This document shows positions 18,379-27,277 of a stretch of 64,000 bases of DNA, piece after piece. This DNA is from Citrobacter braakii. Its GTDB lineage: Bacteria > Pseudomonadota > Gammaproteobacteria > Enterobacterales > Enterobacteriaceae. The stretch's first letter is position 1; every line of letters begins with the position of its first letter. The notes under the pieces are model-generated. The model saw only the letters and a list, made by a program, of their open reading frames with translations, was not told the DNA's origin and searched no databases. Both the position numbers and the translations under genes were made by a program. The stretch spans positions 62,001 to 126,000 of the forward strand of contig NZ_NAEW01000004.1 of assembly GCF_002075345.1 (NCBI RefSeq), in the 5' to 3' direction.

Positions 18379-20931
18379 ATGATGAAAAAAAATAAGCAGC
18401 CGCAACGGTACACCCTCTTTACGCTGTCAACGCTGGCCGTGTGCATACCTGCATACGCCAGCAGCACGCCGCAGTTTAATACCCGTTTTGTACATGGTAC
18501 GCAAAATATTACCTCCGTAGTGCAAATAGCCCGTAATGACGGACTTAGCGAAGGCACGTTTGAATACGATATATATCTAGACCATAGCTTCGTCGAAACG
18601 CGCAATGTTGACTTTAAAAGACGTCAACCACAAGGCAAGCCGCAACCTTGCCTGAGCGCGGACGATCTGCGCAAATACGGGATTAAAATCCCTGAAGGTA
18701 ACGCCGATACCTGCGTGGAGCTCACGGCTCTGATCGCAAACAGTCGCCTGACGGCAGATGCAAACTACCAGCGCATTGATATTTCAGTACCAGAAGCGTT
18801 TCTGCTTTCGACTGCGCATGACGCCGTGCCTGAATCGGCCTATGACGATGGGATTAATGCCGCTTTTGTCGGCTACAACGCCAATACGACGCACCTGATT
18901 GAACAGGGTCAGGATCATGACTCTGTTTTTGCCAGTTTTGCCAACGGTATAAACCTGGCGGGATGGCATTTTCGCAACCAGTCTACTTTCAACTATGCCA
19001 GCGGTTCAGGCCGTCAATGGCAGGCGGTTTCCACGTGGGTGGAACGTAATATTATTGCGCTGCGTAGCCGCTTGCGCTTCGGGCAAACCTATACGGACGA
19101 CGATGTGTTTGACAGCATCCAGTTTACCGGGGCACAGCTCACCAGCGATGAAAACATGTTGCCTGATAGCCAACGCGATTTTGCGCCAGTCGTTCGCGGC
19201 GTCGCCAATAGCAATGCCACAATAGAAATCCGTCAAAATGGCTATCTGATTTACAGTAAAAACGTCGCGCCGGGCGCATTTGACATTGATGATATCAACC
19301 CCAGCAACCAAAGCGGCGACCTGAACGTCAGCGTTATTGAAGCCGATGGCAGTCGGCGTAATTTCACTGTGCCTTATTCGGCGGTACCGAACATGCTGCG
19401 TGCAGGTAACAACCGCTTTCAGTTTACGGCAGGGGAATACCGCGACGGTTACAGCGGCGGCTGGCGGCCCCGCTTTGTTCAAGGCACATTGAGTTATGGT
19501 CTCAGCTTTGGCTCCACGTTGTACGGTGGTTTCCTGACCGCAGAAAGCTATAATGCGATTGCCACCGGGATCGCTCAGGATCTGCACCAGTTCGGCGCGA
19601 TCTCTTTCGATATCACTACCGCCAGAGCGCAGCTCGCCAGTGGAGATGCGTCCACAGGACAAAGTTATCGTTTCTTATACTCCAAATCGCTGAACCAGTA
19701 CGGTACGGATTTCCGTCTGGTAGGCTACCGCTACAATACCTCCGGTTATTACAGCTTTAGCGACACCATTAACGAGCATAACAGCTGGTCCTCGGGCTAT
19801 TACGACATCGCCTATGACGACCCGAATCAACAGCTGCGTTTTCCTGGCGAAGAGCACAACAAAAAGCATTACTACACCACTAACTACAATAATCGCCGCC
19901 AACGTTTTGAGGTCTCTGTTAACCAGCGTTTGTGGGATAACGCCTCTCTTTACGTCAGCGCCAGCCAGCAAAACTACTGGCACAACGGGAGTCACGACCG
20001 CACGATACAGCTGGGTTACAACGATACACTGGGGAAAATCAACTGGAGCGTTTATGTACAGGATACCCGTAACCAGTACGACTACCAGGACCGCAGTATC
20101 AACCTGACGCTTTCCATTCCATTCGATTTCATGGATAGCCGCGGCTTTGTCTCCACCAACATCATGCATAGCCAGCAGAATGGCGACAGCTACTCCACCA
20201 GCTACAGCAATACAGCATTTGACGATCGTCTGAGCTGGGGCGTTCAGGGCAGTACCACCGATCGACAGGATTCCTCTGCCGGGGTTAACGCCGCCTGGCA
20301 AGGCGATAAGATGAATGTTCAGGGGGGCTACAGCGCAGGACGCAACTACCAGAATATGAATATGGGCATCAGCGGCGGGGCAATGCTGCACGCAGGCGGC
20401 GTGACGCTCATGCACGCTCCTGGCGACACCATGGTGTTGGTCGAGGCCAAAAATGCCAACGGTGTCCATATCCAGCAACAAAATGGCGTGGCAATTGACG
20501 GTAACGGCTATGCGGTCCTTACCGCCGCAGACGCATGGCATTACAACGTGGTGAGTCTGAATACCGCTGATATTGGTGCCGGGCTGGATATTCCGCAGGC
20601 ACAGAAAAAAATTGTTCCAACAGAGAAAGCCATCGGCAAAGTGGTGTTTGAAACCTTCAGCGGCCGCAACTATCTGGTCAATGCCGTCATGCCCGGCAAT
20701 ATTGCCCCCCCGGTCGGCGCGAACGTACGAGATACCAAAGGTCGTAGCCACGGTCTGGTCGGTATGCATGGCGCACTGTATGCCAGCGGTGTGGAAGACA
20801 ATTCTCGCCTGGAAGTGCGCTGGGGCTCCCATGCAAATGAACACTGCTTTATTCAAATGCCGGATAACCATAACCAGCCGGTGAAGAAAATCGGATATAC
20901 ACAAATTACCGCCCAGTGCGTCGGCTCGTAA
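18379..20931 (+). CDS. Outer-membrane fimbrial usher
   Basis: 850-residue usher that secretes and polymerises the pilin. Signal peptide region, then the N-terminal chaperone-binding domain (PQFNTRFVHG to CLSADDLRKYGI), a 24-stranded barrel with the plug domain (FAPVVRGVANSNATIEIRQNGYLIYSKNVAPGAFDIDDI) and C-terminal domains with Cys (VRWGSHANEHCFIQM, TAQCVGS). PFDID.-like residues AFDIDDINPSNQSGDLNVSV are the family signature. Two adjacent ATGs exist (18379, 18382), either possible. It follows the chaperone stop by 13 nt and precedes the tip-protein gene. Confidence 0.94.
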   Translation: MMKKNKQPQRYTLFTLSTLAVCIPAYASSTPQFNTRFVHGTQNITSVVQIARNDGLSEGTFEYDIYLDHSFVETRNVDFKRRQPQGKPQPCLSADDLRKYGIKIPEGNADTCVELTALIANSRLTADANYQRIDISVPEAFLLSTAHDAVPESAYDDGINAAFVGYNANTTHLIEQGQDHDSVFASFANGINLAGWHFRNQSTFNYASGSGRQWQAVSTWVERNIIALRSRLRFGQTYTDDDVFDSIQFTGAQLTSDENMLPDSQRDFAPVVRGVANSNATIEIRQNGYLIYSKNVAPGAFDIDDINPSNQSGDLNVSVIEADGSRRNFTVPYSAVPNMLRAGNNRFQFTAGEYRDGYSGGWRPRFVQGTLSYGLSFGSTLYGGFLTAESYNAIATGIAQDLHQFGAISFDITTARAQLASGDASTGQSYRFLYSKSLNQYGTDFRLVGYRYNTSGYYSFSDTINEHNSWSSGYYDIAYDDPNQQLRFPGEEHNKKHYYTTNYNNRRQRFEVSVNQRLWDNASLYVSASQQNYWHNGSHDRTIQLGYNDTLGKINWSVYVQDTRNQYDYQDRSINLTLSIPFDFMDSRGFVSTNIMHSQQNGDSYSTSYSNTAFDDRLSWGVQGSTTDRQDSSAGVNAAWQGDKMNVQGGYSAGRNYQNMNMGISGGAMLHAGGVTLMHAPGDTMVLVEAKNANGVHIQQQNGVAIDGNGYAVLTAADAWHYNVVSLNTADIGAGLDIPQAQKKIVPTEKAIGKVVFETFSGRNYLVNAVMPGNIAPPVGANVRDTKGRSHGLVGMHGALYASGVEDNSRLEVRWGSHANEHCFIQMPDNHNQPVKKIGYTQITAQCVGS

Positions 20932-20941
20932 GGTGCAATCA

Positions 20942-22024
20942 ATGAATCCGTTAAAAATAGTTAAACTTGTGGTGCTGCTTTGTTTGCCGATATTCAGTAG
21001 TGCAAGCTATGCGGTTACCTGTACAGCAAACAGCGTCTCCGTACACGTTGATCCCATTAAAATCAGCCACAGTACCACCGCTGGGGACACCGTTTGGGTG
21101 TCCAATCCACAAACCGTTAGCGTCACTTGCCGCGACACAGACTATATGCCCCACGGCGAAGCCGCCAGAATCTACATCGACCCTGATCATGAGTTTGCGC
21201 ATTTTCTGCAGGGAACCAATATGAAACTGGTGGTGAGCATTGATGGTCGCCCCTACGATCAAAGCGCCCAGGCCGTCACCACCCAATATCAGGCAACGTT
21301 GCCCCGAGCAGGTTCAGACAACTACTGCAGGAGTAATAACCACAGCCATACCAGTGACTGCCAGGCGCGCCCACAAACATTTTCTTTCACCTTTAACCTC
21401 AGTCTGGTCGCTACCGGAAAACTCCCGGATCCTTTGCCTGCGCTGGCCGGTCGCACCATCAACAAAGTTTTCGTCGTCGACGGTATTGGCAGCATTAACG
21501 CCTGCGGTTCGCATTGCTCCACCAGCAATCCGGCAAAAAACTTTGGCCCCGCGCTTAATGGCCTGAATAACATCAGTTATATCAACTGCGAACCGATCGT
21601 CTCTATCAGCTCTGACAAAGGAACGGATACCGTCGAGTTTGGCAGGATCAGCATTACCGAAGCAAAAGTGGGAAAAGATAACAGCCACAGTAAACAGTTT
21701 GCCGTTATTGCCGCAGAAGCCGCCGGGAAGCATGAATGTCGCGGCATCAACTACGCGGTAACGTTTACCGGCACCACGAGCAACAGCGGCGCAGTTTTTA
21801 CCGGTCAGGGTACGCCAGATATCGGCGTTACGCTCCAGGATGCTGCACACCCCGGCTCCGGGGACATTATCAGCGGCAACCGTATCGATTTTGCCAGCAG
21901 CGCGTTTACCAACCAGAGCGACAGCCGACGCAAAGAGTTCATGGCAACCCTGTTCTGGCTGAAAAATCCTCCCCAACCCGGCACATTTAGTATCCCTGTC
22001 AATGCGACGGTGACCTTTAAATAA
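20942..22024 (+). CDS. Fimbrial tip adhesin / minor subunit
   Basis: 360-residue exported protein, signal peptide IVKLVVLLCLPIFSSASYA. The length and two-part structure (N-terminal Cys-rich region with CRSNNHSHTSDC and CGSHC, then a C-terminal pilin-like domain from about residue 215 with SISSDKGTDTVEFGRISI and C-terminal PVNATVTFK) fit a two-domain tip adhesin. The first ~200 residues are the candidate receptor-binding domain and match nothing I know. ATG 20942 is preferred over the GTG at 20933. The last 8 bases overlap the convergent tctE end. Confidence 0.82.
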   Translation: MNPLKIVKLVVLLCLPIFSSASYAVTCTANSVSVHVDPIKISHSTTAGDTVWVSNPQTVSVTCRDTDYMPHGEAARIYIDPDHEFAHFLQGTNMKLVVSIDGRPYDQSAQAVTTQYQATLPRAGSDNYCRSNNHSHTSDCQARPQTFSFTFNLSLVATGKLPDPLPALAGRTINKVFVVDGIGSINACGSHCSTSNPAKNFGPALNGLNNISYINCEPIVSISSDKGTDTVEFGRISITEAKVGKDNSHSKQFAVIAAEAAGKHECRGINYAVTFTGTTSNSGAVFTGQGTPDIGVTLQDAAHPGSGDIISGNRIDFASSAFTNQSDSRRKEFMATLFWLKNPPQPGTFSIPVNATVTFK

Positions 22025-23468
22025 CAGGCGCAGGACGATGCTGATCGTCCTGAGCGTCTCGCACCAGGCATAAAAACCGCAGTCGTACGCTTAACCCGCC
22101 TAATGTTTCACTCCGTGATAGCTGAGGGTGCGAGCGGTGCAGACGAGCAATGTCGTTGACCAGCGCCAGGCCTATCCCGGCGCCAGGGACATTACCGACG
22201 TTATCAAGGCGATGAAACGGTAGCAGCGCCTGGTGCACCATCTGCTCATCGATACCCGGCCCGCTATCTTCAACCACCAGCACCACCGCCTCTCCTTTTC
22301 GCAGCAGACGGGCGGTTACCACACCATGCGGCGGCGTGTATTTTAGTGCGTTATCCAGCAGATTCCCGCACAGTTCGCCAAGCAGGACTTCATCGCCCTC
22401 AATCCACACCGCATCCTGTTCCCCTTCATAGCCCAGATCGATCCCTTTACTGCGCGCCTGCGCCAGTCGCGTGAAACAACTGCTTTGCACCACCTCATAC
22501 AAATTAACCGGCGAGAAGTGCCTTTCTCCTTGCTCTTTGCGCTTCACAGCCGACAACTGTAACAGCCTTTCCGTCAGTTGAATGGTGTTGTCCAGCGTGG
22601 AGCTCATGGCTTGCAGACTCTCATACCATTGCTGCGGCTGCTGGCTGGCGAGGGCCACCGCCGCCTGAGTTTTTAGCACCGCCAGCGGCGTTTTAAGCTG
22701 ATGAGAAGCATCCGCGCTGAAGCGTTCCTGGCGAGAGATCAGGCCGCGAAGTCTGTCCAGATAACGGTTGAATGCCACAATCAACAGACGGGTTTCCGAC
22801 CACGGCAGCAGCTCCGGCAGCGGCGTCAGCAGCCCAGGCTCGCGACGCACCATCAGCGATGACAGCTGGCGCATCGGGCGTAACACCCGACGCAGCAGCC
22901 AGCCGACCAGCACCAGCGTGAGCAGCACCAGCAGCCCTTGCGAAACCCACGAGGAAAACAGCAGCTGTCGCGCCAGGTAACGTCGCGATTGCAGCGTTTC
23001 GGCGACATAAATCTCGGCCATGCCGATAATGCCGCCCTCGTTGACGGGCTGCAGCAGACGCGCCACGCGAATTGCCTCCCCGCGATATTCAGTGTGATAA
23101 AACCACGCCAGCGCCGGATAAAGCCGCGTACGCGATGTCGCAGGCGGCATCGCAGGTAAATCGTCATAACCTGAGATAACCTTCCCCGCCGGATCGACCA
23201 CCTTGTAATACAACCTGTCGTTCATATTCAGCTCAAAGCTGTCCAGCACCACCCACGGCACATTCACTTCCAGCTGTTTGTTGTGCACCACCAGTCGCTC
23301 GGAGACGGTTCTGGCAGACGAGAGCAGCGTCCGGTCATACGCCTGCGTCGCCGCCTGTAGCGCGCTGACATAGCTGTTAAATGCCGACAGCCCCCACAAC
23401 AACATGAGCGGCAAACCCAGAAACATCAGCAGTTGCAGGTACAACGATTGGGGTTTAACCCACTTCAT
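22017..23468 (-). CDS. tctE: Sensor histidine kinase TctE
   Basis: 483-residue inner-membrane kinase for the tricarboxylate transport system. TM1 near residues 10-30, a periplasmic sensor region to about 170 and TM2 near 172-192 are followed by the HisKA domain with the phospho-acceptor His256 in FSADASHQLKTPLAVL. The HATPase domain shows LLGELCGNLLDNALKYTP (N box), VVEDSGPGI (G1) and GAGIGLALV (G2). The start at 23468 overlaps the end of tctD by 14 nt and has GGAG in front. The pair senses tricarboxylates and activates tctCBA in Salmonella. The 3' end overlaps the convergent fimbrial gene by 8 nt. Confidence 0.93.
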   Translation of the reverse strand: MKWVKPQSLYLQLLMFLGLPLMLLWGLSAFNSYVSALQAATQAYDRTLLSSARTVSERLVVHNKQLEVNVPWVVLDSFELNMNDRLYYKVVDPAGKVISGYDDLPAMPPATSRTRLYPALAWFYHTEYRGEAIRVARLLQPVNEGGIIGMAEIYVAETLQSRRYLARQLLFSSWVSQGLLVLLTLVLVGWLLRRVLRPMRQLSSLMVRREPGLLTPLPELLPWSETRLLIVAFNRYLDRLRGLISRQERFSADASHQLKTPLAVLKTQAAVALASQQPQQWYESLQAMSSTLDNTIQLTERLLQLSAVKRKEQGERHFSPVNLYEVVQSSCFTRLAQARSKGIDLGYEGEQDAVWIEGDEVLLGELCGNLLDNALKYTPPHGVVTARLLRKGEAVVLVVEDSGPGIDEQMVHQALLPFHRLDNVGNVPGAGIGLALVNDIARLHRSHPQLSRSETLGGLSVRLRFLCLVRDAQDDQHRPAPVI

Positions 23469-24129
23469 CGCTACGCTCCAGCACATAGCCCAGCCCGCGT
23501 AGCGTGGCGATGCGCACATCGCTTCCCTGTAGCTTTTTACGCAGACGATGGATGTACAATTCAATGCTTTCGGGGCTGACCTCATCGTTTAGACTGAAGA
23601 CCTGTTCAAACAACTGCTGACGCGAAACCGGTCGCAATCGACGGTACATCAGCACCGTCAGCAATGCCTGTTCGCGCGGCGTGAGCGCCAGCGGCTGCCC
23701 CTGCAACAGAAAATAGCCCTCATCGTGAAACGCCAGTTCGCCCAGTTGCTGTATGCCCTGCACCTGCCCCGCGCTGCGGCGTAGCAAAGCCCTCAGCCGG
23801 GCATCCAGCTCCTCGATTTCAAACGGTTTTGCCAGATAATCATCGGCCCCGACGTTCAATCCTTTCACCCGATCGGCCACCGCGCTGCGCGCCGTCAACA
23901 GCAGCACAGGAAGCGTCTGCCCGCGTTTGCGCAGGCGCTGCACGACGTCAAGACCATCCAGTCCCGGCATATTGATGTCCAGCACCGCCAGCGCGTACGT
24001 TTCGCTATGTAAAAGATGGTCGGCCGCCAGGCCATCAAAAACGCAGTCGACGGCAAAACCGTTTTGCACCAGCGCTTTCTCCAGCCAGTGAGCTAACTCA
24101 CGGTTATCTTCCGCTAATAAGAGACGCAT
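23455..24129 (-). CDS. tctD: Response regulator TctD (OmpR family)
   Basis: 224-residue cytoplasmic regulator. The receiver domain has the acidic pair (LLLAEDNREL), phospho-acceptor Asp51 in VLDINMPGLDGL, Thr79 and Lys101 in YLAKPFE. The C-terminal winged helix ends with ESIELYIHRLRKKLQGSDVRIATLRGLGYVL, a strong OmpR/PhoB signature. It is divergently placed from tctC across 153 bp that should hold its operator. Partner of TctE, with overlapping genes. Confidence 0.94.
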   Translation of the reverse strand: MRLLLAEDNRELAHWLEKALVQNGFAVDCVFDGLAADHLLHSETYALAVLDINMPGLDGLDVVQRLRKRGQTLPVLLLTARSAVADRVKGLNVGADDYLAKPFEIEELDARLRALLRRSAGQVQGIQQLGELAFHDEGYFLLQGQPLALTPREQALLTVLMYRRLRPVSRQQLFEQVFSLNDEVSPESIELYIHRLRKKLQGSDVRIATLRGLGYVLERSDEVG

Positions 24130-24282
24130 ATCACATCCTGTAAAGTTTCTGCCGCATTGAAAGGGAATTGAAAGGTTAATGTTTTAACAATCACGCAACC
24201 GAACTGCTACACATCGGCTCACATAATCACAAAAATCTTCTTCCGTACCCGAAAATCCGGTTTTCCGGCGTGAGGATAAACA

Positions 24283-25260
24283 ATGAAAAAACAGTTACTT
24301 CGTACCCTTACTGCAAGCATTTTACTGATGAGTACCTCTGTTCTGGCGGAACAAGCGCCATCGCGCACGGAATGTATCGCCCCTGCTAAACCTGGCGGTG
24401 GTTTCGATCTCACCTGTAAGTTGATTCAAGTGAGCATGATGGAAACCGGCGCTATCGAAAAACCAATGCGCGTAACCTACATGCCCGGTGGCGTTGGCGC
24501 CGTGGCCTATAACGCGATCGTCGCGCAACGTCCGGCTGAAGCGGGTACCGTAGTGGCATTCTCCGGCGGCTCGCTGCTGAACCTGTCACAAGGGAAGTTT
24601 GGTCGCTACGGCGTTGATGATGTCCGCTGGCTGGCAAGTGTCGGCACTGACTACGGCATGATTGCCGTACGCCAGGACTCACCATGGAAAACGCTGAAAG
24701 ATCTGCTGACGGCTATGGAGAAAGATCCTAACAGCGTGGTCATTGGCGCAGGCGCCTCTATCGGTAGCCAGGACTGGATGAAGTCGGCGCTGCTGGCGCA
24801 AAAAGCCAACGTCGATCCACACAAGATGCGCTATGTGGCCTTTGAGGGCGGCGGCGAACCGGTCACCGCGCTGATGGGGAATCACGTCCAGGTGGTTTCC
24901 GGCGATCTCAGCGAGATGGTGCCTTATCTTAGCGGCGACAAAATCCGCGTGCTCGCCGTGTTCTCTGATGAACGTCTGCCAGGCCAGTTAGCTAACGTAC
25001 CAACCGCCAAAGAGCAGGGTTACGACCTCGTGTGGCCCATCATTCGTGGCTTCTACGTTGGACCAAAAGTCAGCGACGCCGAGTATCAGTGGTGGGTTGA
25101 TGCCTTTAATAAACTCCAGCAGACCGATGAGTTTAAAAAGCAGCGCGATCTGCGCGGCCTGTTTGAATTCAACATGAGCGGTAAGCAGCTCGACGAATAC
25201 GTGAAAAAGCAGGTCACGGATTACCGTGAGCAGGCGAAAGCCTTCGGTCTGGCGAAATAA
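24283..25260 (+). CDS. tctC: Tricarboxylate-binding periplasmic protein TctC
   Basis: 325-residue solute receptor of the tripartite tricarboxylate transporter. The signal peptide (LLRTLTASILLMSTSVLA) is followed by the Bug/TctC fold: ECIAPAKPGGGFDLTCKL is the first ligand loop and YMPGGVGAVAYNAI the second, both of which bind carboxylate groups through backbone amides. The C-terminal region carries VPTAKEQGYDL. It binds citrate-type tricarboxylates in Salmonella. First gene of tctCBA, just downstream of the regulatory gap shared with tctD. Confidence 0.94.
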   Translation: MKKQLLRTLTASILLMSTSVLAEQAPSRTECIAPAKPGGGFDLTCKLIQVSMMETGAIEKPMRVTYMPGGVGAVAYNAIVAQRPAEAGTVVAFSGGSLLNLSQGKFGRYGVDDVRWLASVGTDYGMIAVRQDSPWKTLKDLLTAMEKDPNSVVIGAGASIGSQDWMKSALLAQKANVDPHKMRYVAFEGGGEPVTALMGNHVQVVSGDLSEMVPYLSGDKIRVLAVFSDERLPGQLANVPTAKEQGYDLVWPIIRGFYVGPKVSDAEYQWWVDAFNKLQQTDEFKKQRDLRGLFEFNMSGKQLDEYVKKQVTDYREQAKAFGLAK

Positions 25261-25274
25261 GCGCAGAGGCAAAG

Positions 25275-25709
25275 ATGATGAGCGATCGTATTTTTGCAGG
25301 TATCTGGCTGTTGCTCTGCATAGCCGGGCTGTTCGTGGCCTGGCAAATCACCAGCGAATACAGCTATGAGCCGGTTGGGCCGCGTCCCTTTCCGCTTGGC
25401 ATTATCAGCCTGATGCTGGTATGCGCCGTGGCGCTGCTGTTGCGCCATCCCGACACCATCAGTTGGCCCCGCCGCCACGTGCTGCAAAAGCTGCTGACAA
25501 TGGTGATTGTTCTGTTGATGTACGCCTGGGGTTTCGAATGGCTCGGTTTTCCCATCGCCACCGCCATTCTCACCGTGGTAATTGGCATGCTGTTCGGCGC
25601 AACGATTCCGGCTGCGGGGATTTCCGGCGCGGTACTCGGCATTCTGCTGTGGTATGCCTTTGACCGACTGCTTGACGTCACCTTACCACTCGGCGCCTGG
25701 CTGGGTTAA
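25275..25709 (+). CDS. tctB: Tricarboxylate transport small membrane subunit TctB
   Basis: 144-residue inner-membrane protein with four predicted spans (IFAGIWLLLCIAGLFVAW, LGIISLMLVCAVALLL, LTMVIVLLMYAWGFEWLG, and a C-terminal glycine-rich pair). The conserved GPRPFPLGI motif sits after TM1. This is the standard length for TctB. Two ATGs (25275, 25278) are adjacent, and either can serve as start. It lies 14 nt after tctC and 10 nt before tctA and forms the membrane complex with TctA. Confidence 0.92.
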   Translation: MMSDRIFAGIWLLLCIAGLFVAWQITSEYSYEPVGPRPFPLGIISLMLVCAVALLLRHPDTISWPRRHVLQKLLTMVIVLLMYAWGFEWLGFPIATAILTVVIGMLFGATIPAAGISGAVLGILLWYAFDRLLDVTLPLGAWLG

Positions 25710-25719
25710 CGGAGAAACG

Positions 25720-27234
25720 ATGGATACCTGGATTTATCTTTCTCAGGGTTTCGCGGTGGCCATGACGCCGGAAAACCTGGTCATCGCCCTGATTGGCTGT
25801 TTTGTCGGTACCATTGTCGGGCTGTTGCCTGGTCTTGGACCCATTAACGGCGTGGCGATCCTCCTGCCTCTGGCCTTCGCTTTGCATCTGCCTGCAGAAT
25901 CTGCGCTGATCCTGCTGGCTACGGTCTACATAGGTTGTGAATACGGCGGACGTATCTCCTCCATCCTGCTGAATGTTCCCGGCGATGCGGCGGCGATTAT
26001 GACCGCGCTGGATGGCTACCCGATGGCGCAGCAAGGCCGCGGCGGCGTTGCGCTCTCTATCTCGGCGGTCAGCTCTTTCATTGGTTCGCTTATCGCTATC
26101 GGCGGCATCATTCTGTTTGCCCCGGCGTTAGCCCAATGGTCGCTGGCCTTCGGTCCGGCAGAATACTTTGCCTTAATGGTTTTCGCCATTGCCTGCCTTG
26201 GCAGCATGATGGCGCAAAACCCGCTGAAATCATTTCTGGCAGCGCTTATCGGTCTCGGCCTTGCGACCGTCGGCGTTGACGCCAATACCGGGGTTTATCG
26301 CTTTACCTTTGACAGCGTTCATCTCTCCGACGGTGTGCAGTTTATCGTGGTAGTGATTGGGCTGTTCTCAGTCTCTGAAATACTGTTAATGCTGGAACAT
26401 ACCAGCAGTGGCCAGACGCTGGTGCGTAAAACGGGCCGCATGTTATTTAACGCCAAAGAAGGTGCGCAGTGCGTTGGCGCAACCCTGCGTTCATCGGTGA
26501 TTGGCTTTTTCGTCGGCGTCCTGCCTGGCGCGGGCGCAACCATTGCCAGCGCTATCACCTATATGACCGAGAAAAAGCTCAGCGGTAATAGCGACAGCTT
26601 CGGCAAAGGGGATATACGCGGCGTGGCGGCCCCCGAAGCCGCCAACAACGCCTCGGCCTGTGGCTCCTTTATCCCGATGCTGACGCTCGGCGTACCGGGC
26701 TCCGGCACCACGGCGGTGATGATGGGCGCGCTGACGCTGTACAATATCACCCCGGGTCCGGCCATGTTCACCGAACAGCCGGACATCGTCTGGGGGCTGA
26801 TTGCGGCGCTGCTGATTGCTAACGTGATGCTGCTGGTGATGAACATCCCGTTGATCGGCCTGTTTACCCGTATGCTGACCATCCCCTTGTGGTTTTTGGT
26901 ACCGGCTATCGCGGCAGTCTCCGCGGTGGGCGTGTATGCCGTCCACAGCACCACTTTCGATCTGGTGCTGATGGTTGCCCTCGGCGTGCTGGGCTACATA
27001 TTGCGCAAAATGCACTTCCCGATGTCGCCGTTGATTTTAGGCTTCGTTCTCGGGGAAATGCTGGAGCAGAACCTGCGTCGGGCGCTGTCTATCAGTAACG
27101 GTAATATGGATATTCTGTGGGCCAGCGGCGTGGCGAAAGTGCTGCTGGTGATGGCGGTACTGGTTATCGTGGTCCCGCCAGTGCTACGCCTGATTCGTAA
27201 ACGTAACAGCAAACCACAGGTGGATATCAGCTAA
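25720..27234 (+). CDS. tctA: Tricarboxylate transport large membrane subunit TctA
   Basis: 504 residues, equal to Salmonella TctA. About twelve membrane spans and the family glycine-rich motif in a repeated form: GTIVGLLPGLGPINGVAILLP near residue 30 and VGVLPGAGATIAS near residue 265, which mark the two inverted transport repeats. PEAANNASACGSFIPMLTLGVPGSGTTAVM is the other conserved substrate/cation region. GGAG at 25711 sets ATG 25720; the frame is open upstream inside tctB but without a ribosome site. It imports tricarboxylates with a cation gradient. Confidence 0.95.
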   Translation: MDTWIYLSQGFAVAMTPENLVIALIGCFVGTIVGLLPGLGPINGVAILLPLAFALHLPAESALILLATVYIGCEYGGRISSILLNVPGDAAAIMTALDGYPMAQQGRGGVALSISAVSSFIGSLIAIGGIILFAPALAQWSLAFGPAEYFALMVFAIACLGSMMAQNPLKSFLAALIGLGLATVGVDANTGVYRFTFDSVHLSDGVQFIVVVIGLFSVSEILLMLEHTSSGQTLVRKTGRMLFNAKEGAQCVGATLRSSVIGFFVGVLPGAGATIASAITYMTEKKLSGNSDSFGKGDIRGVAAPEAANNASACGSFIPMLTLGVPGSGTTAVMMGALTLYNITPGPAMFTEQPDIVWGLIAALLIANVMLLVMNIPLIGLFTRMLTIPLWFLVPAIAAVSAVGVYAVHSTTFDLVLMVALGVLGYILRKMHFPMSPLILGFVLGEMLEQNLRRALSISNGNMDILWASGVAKVLLVMAVLVIVVPPVLRLIRKRNSKPQVDIS

Positions 27235-27238
27235 TAAT

Positions 27239-27275
27239 ATGCCGGATAACGGCGCTGACGCGTCTTATCCGGCAT
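27239..27275. repeat. REP-like palindrome between tctA and the LysR gene
   Basis: Perfect 11-bp arms (ATGCCGGATAA / TTATCCGGCAT) enclosing a 15-nt GC-rich loop. This is the core of enterobacterial REP units, located between two convergent genes, where it can also act as a transcript-end structure. Confidence 0.8.
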
Positions 27276-27277
27276 TT

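Noticed and set aside
19675-20904. 409-codon frame on the minus strand over the usher gene
   Set aside because: Antisense to a clearly conserved usher; no ribosome site or family motif.
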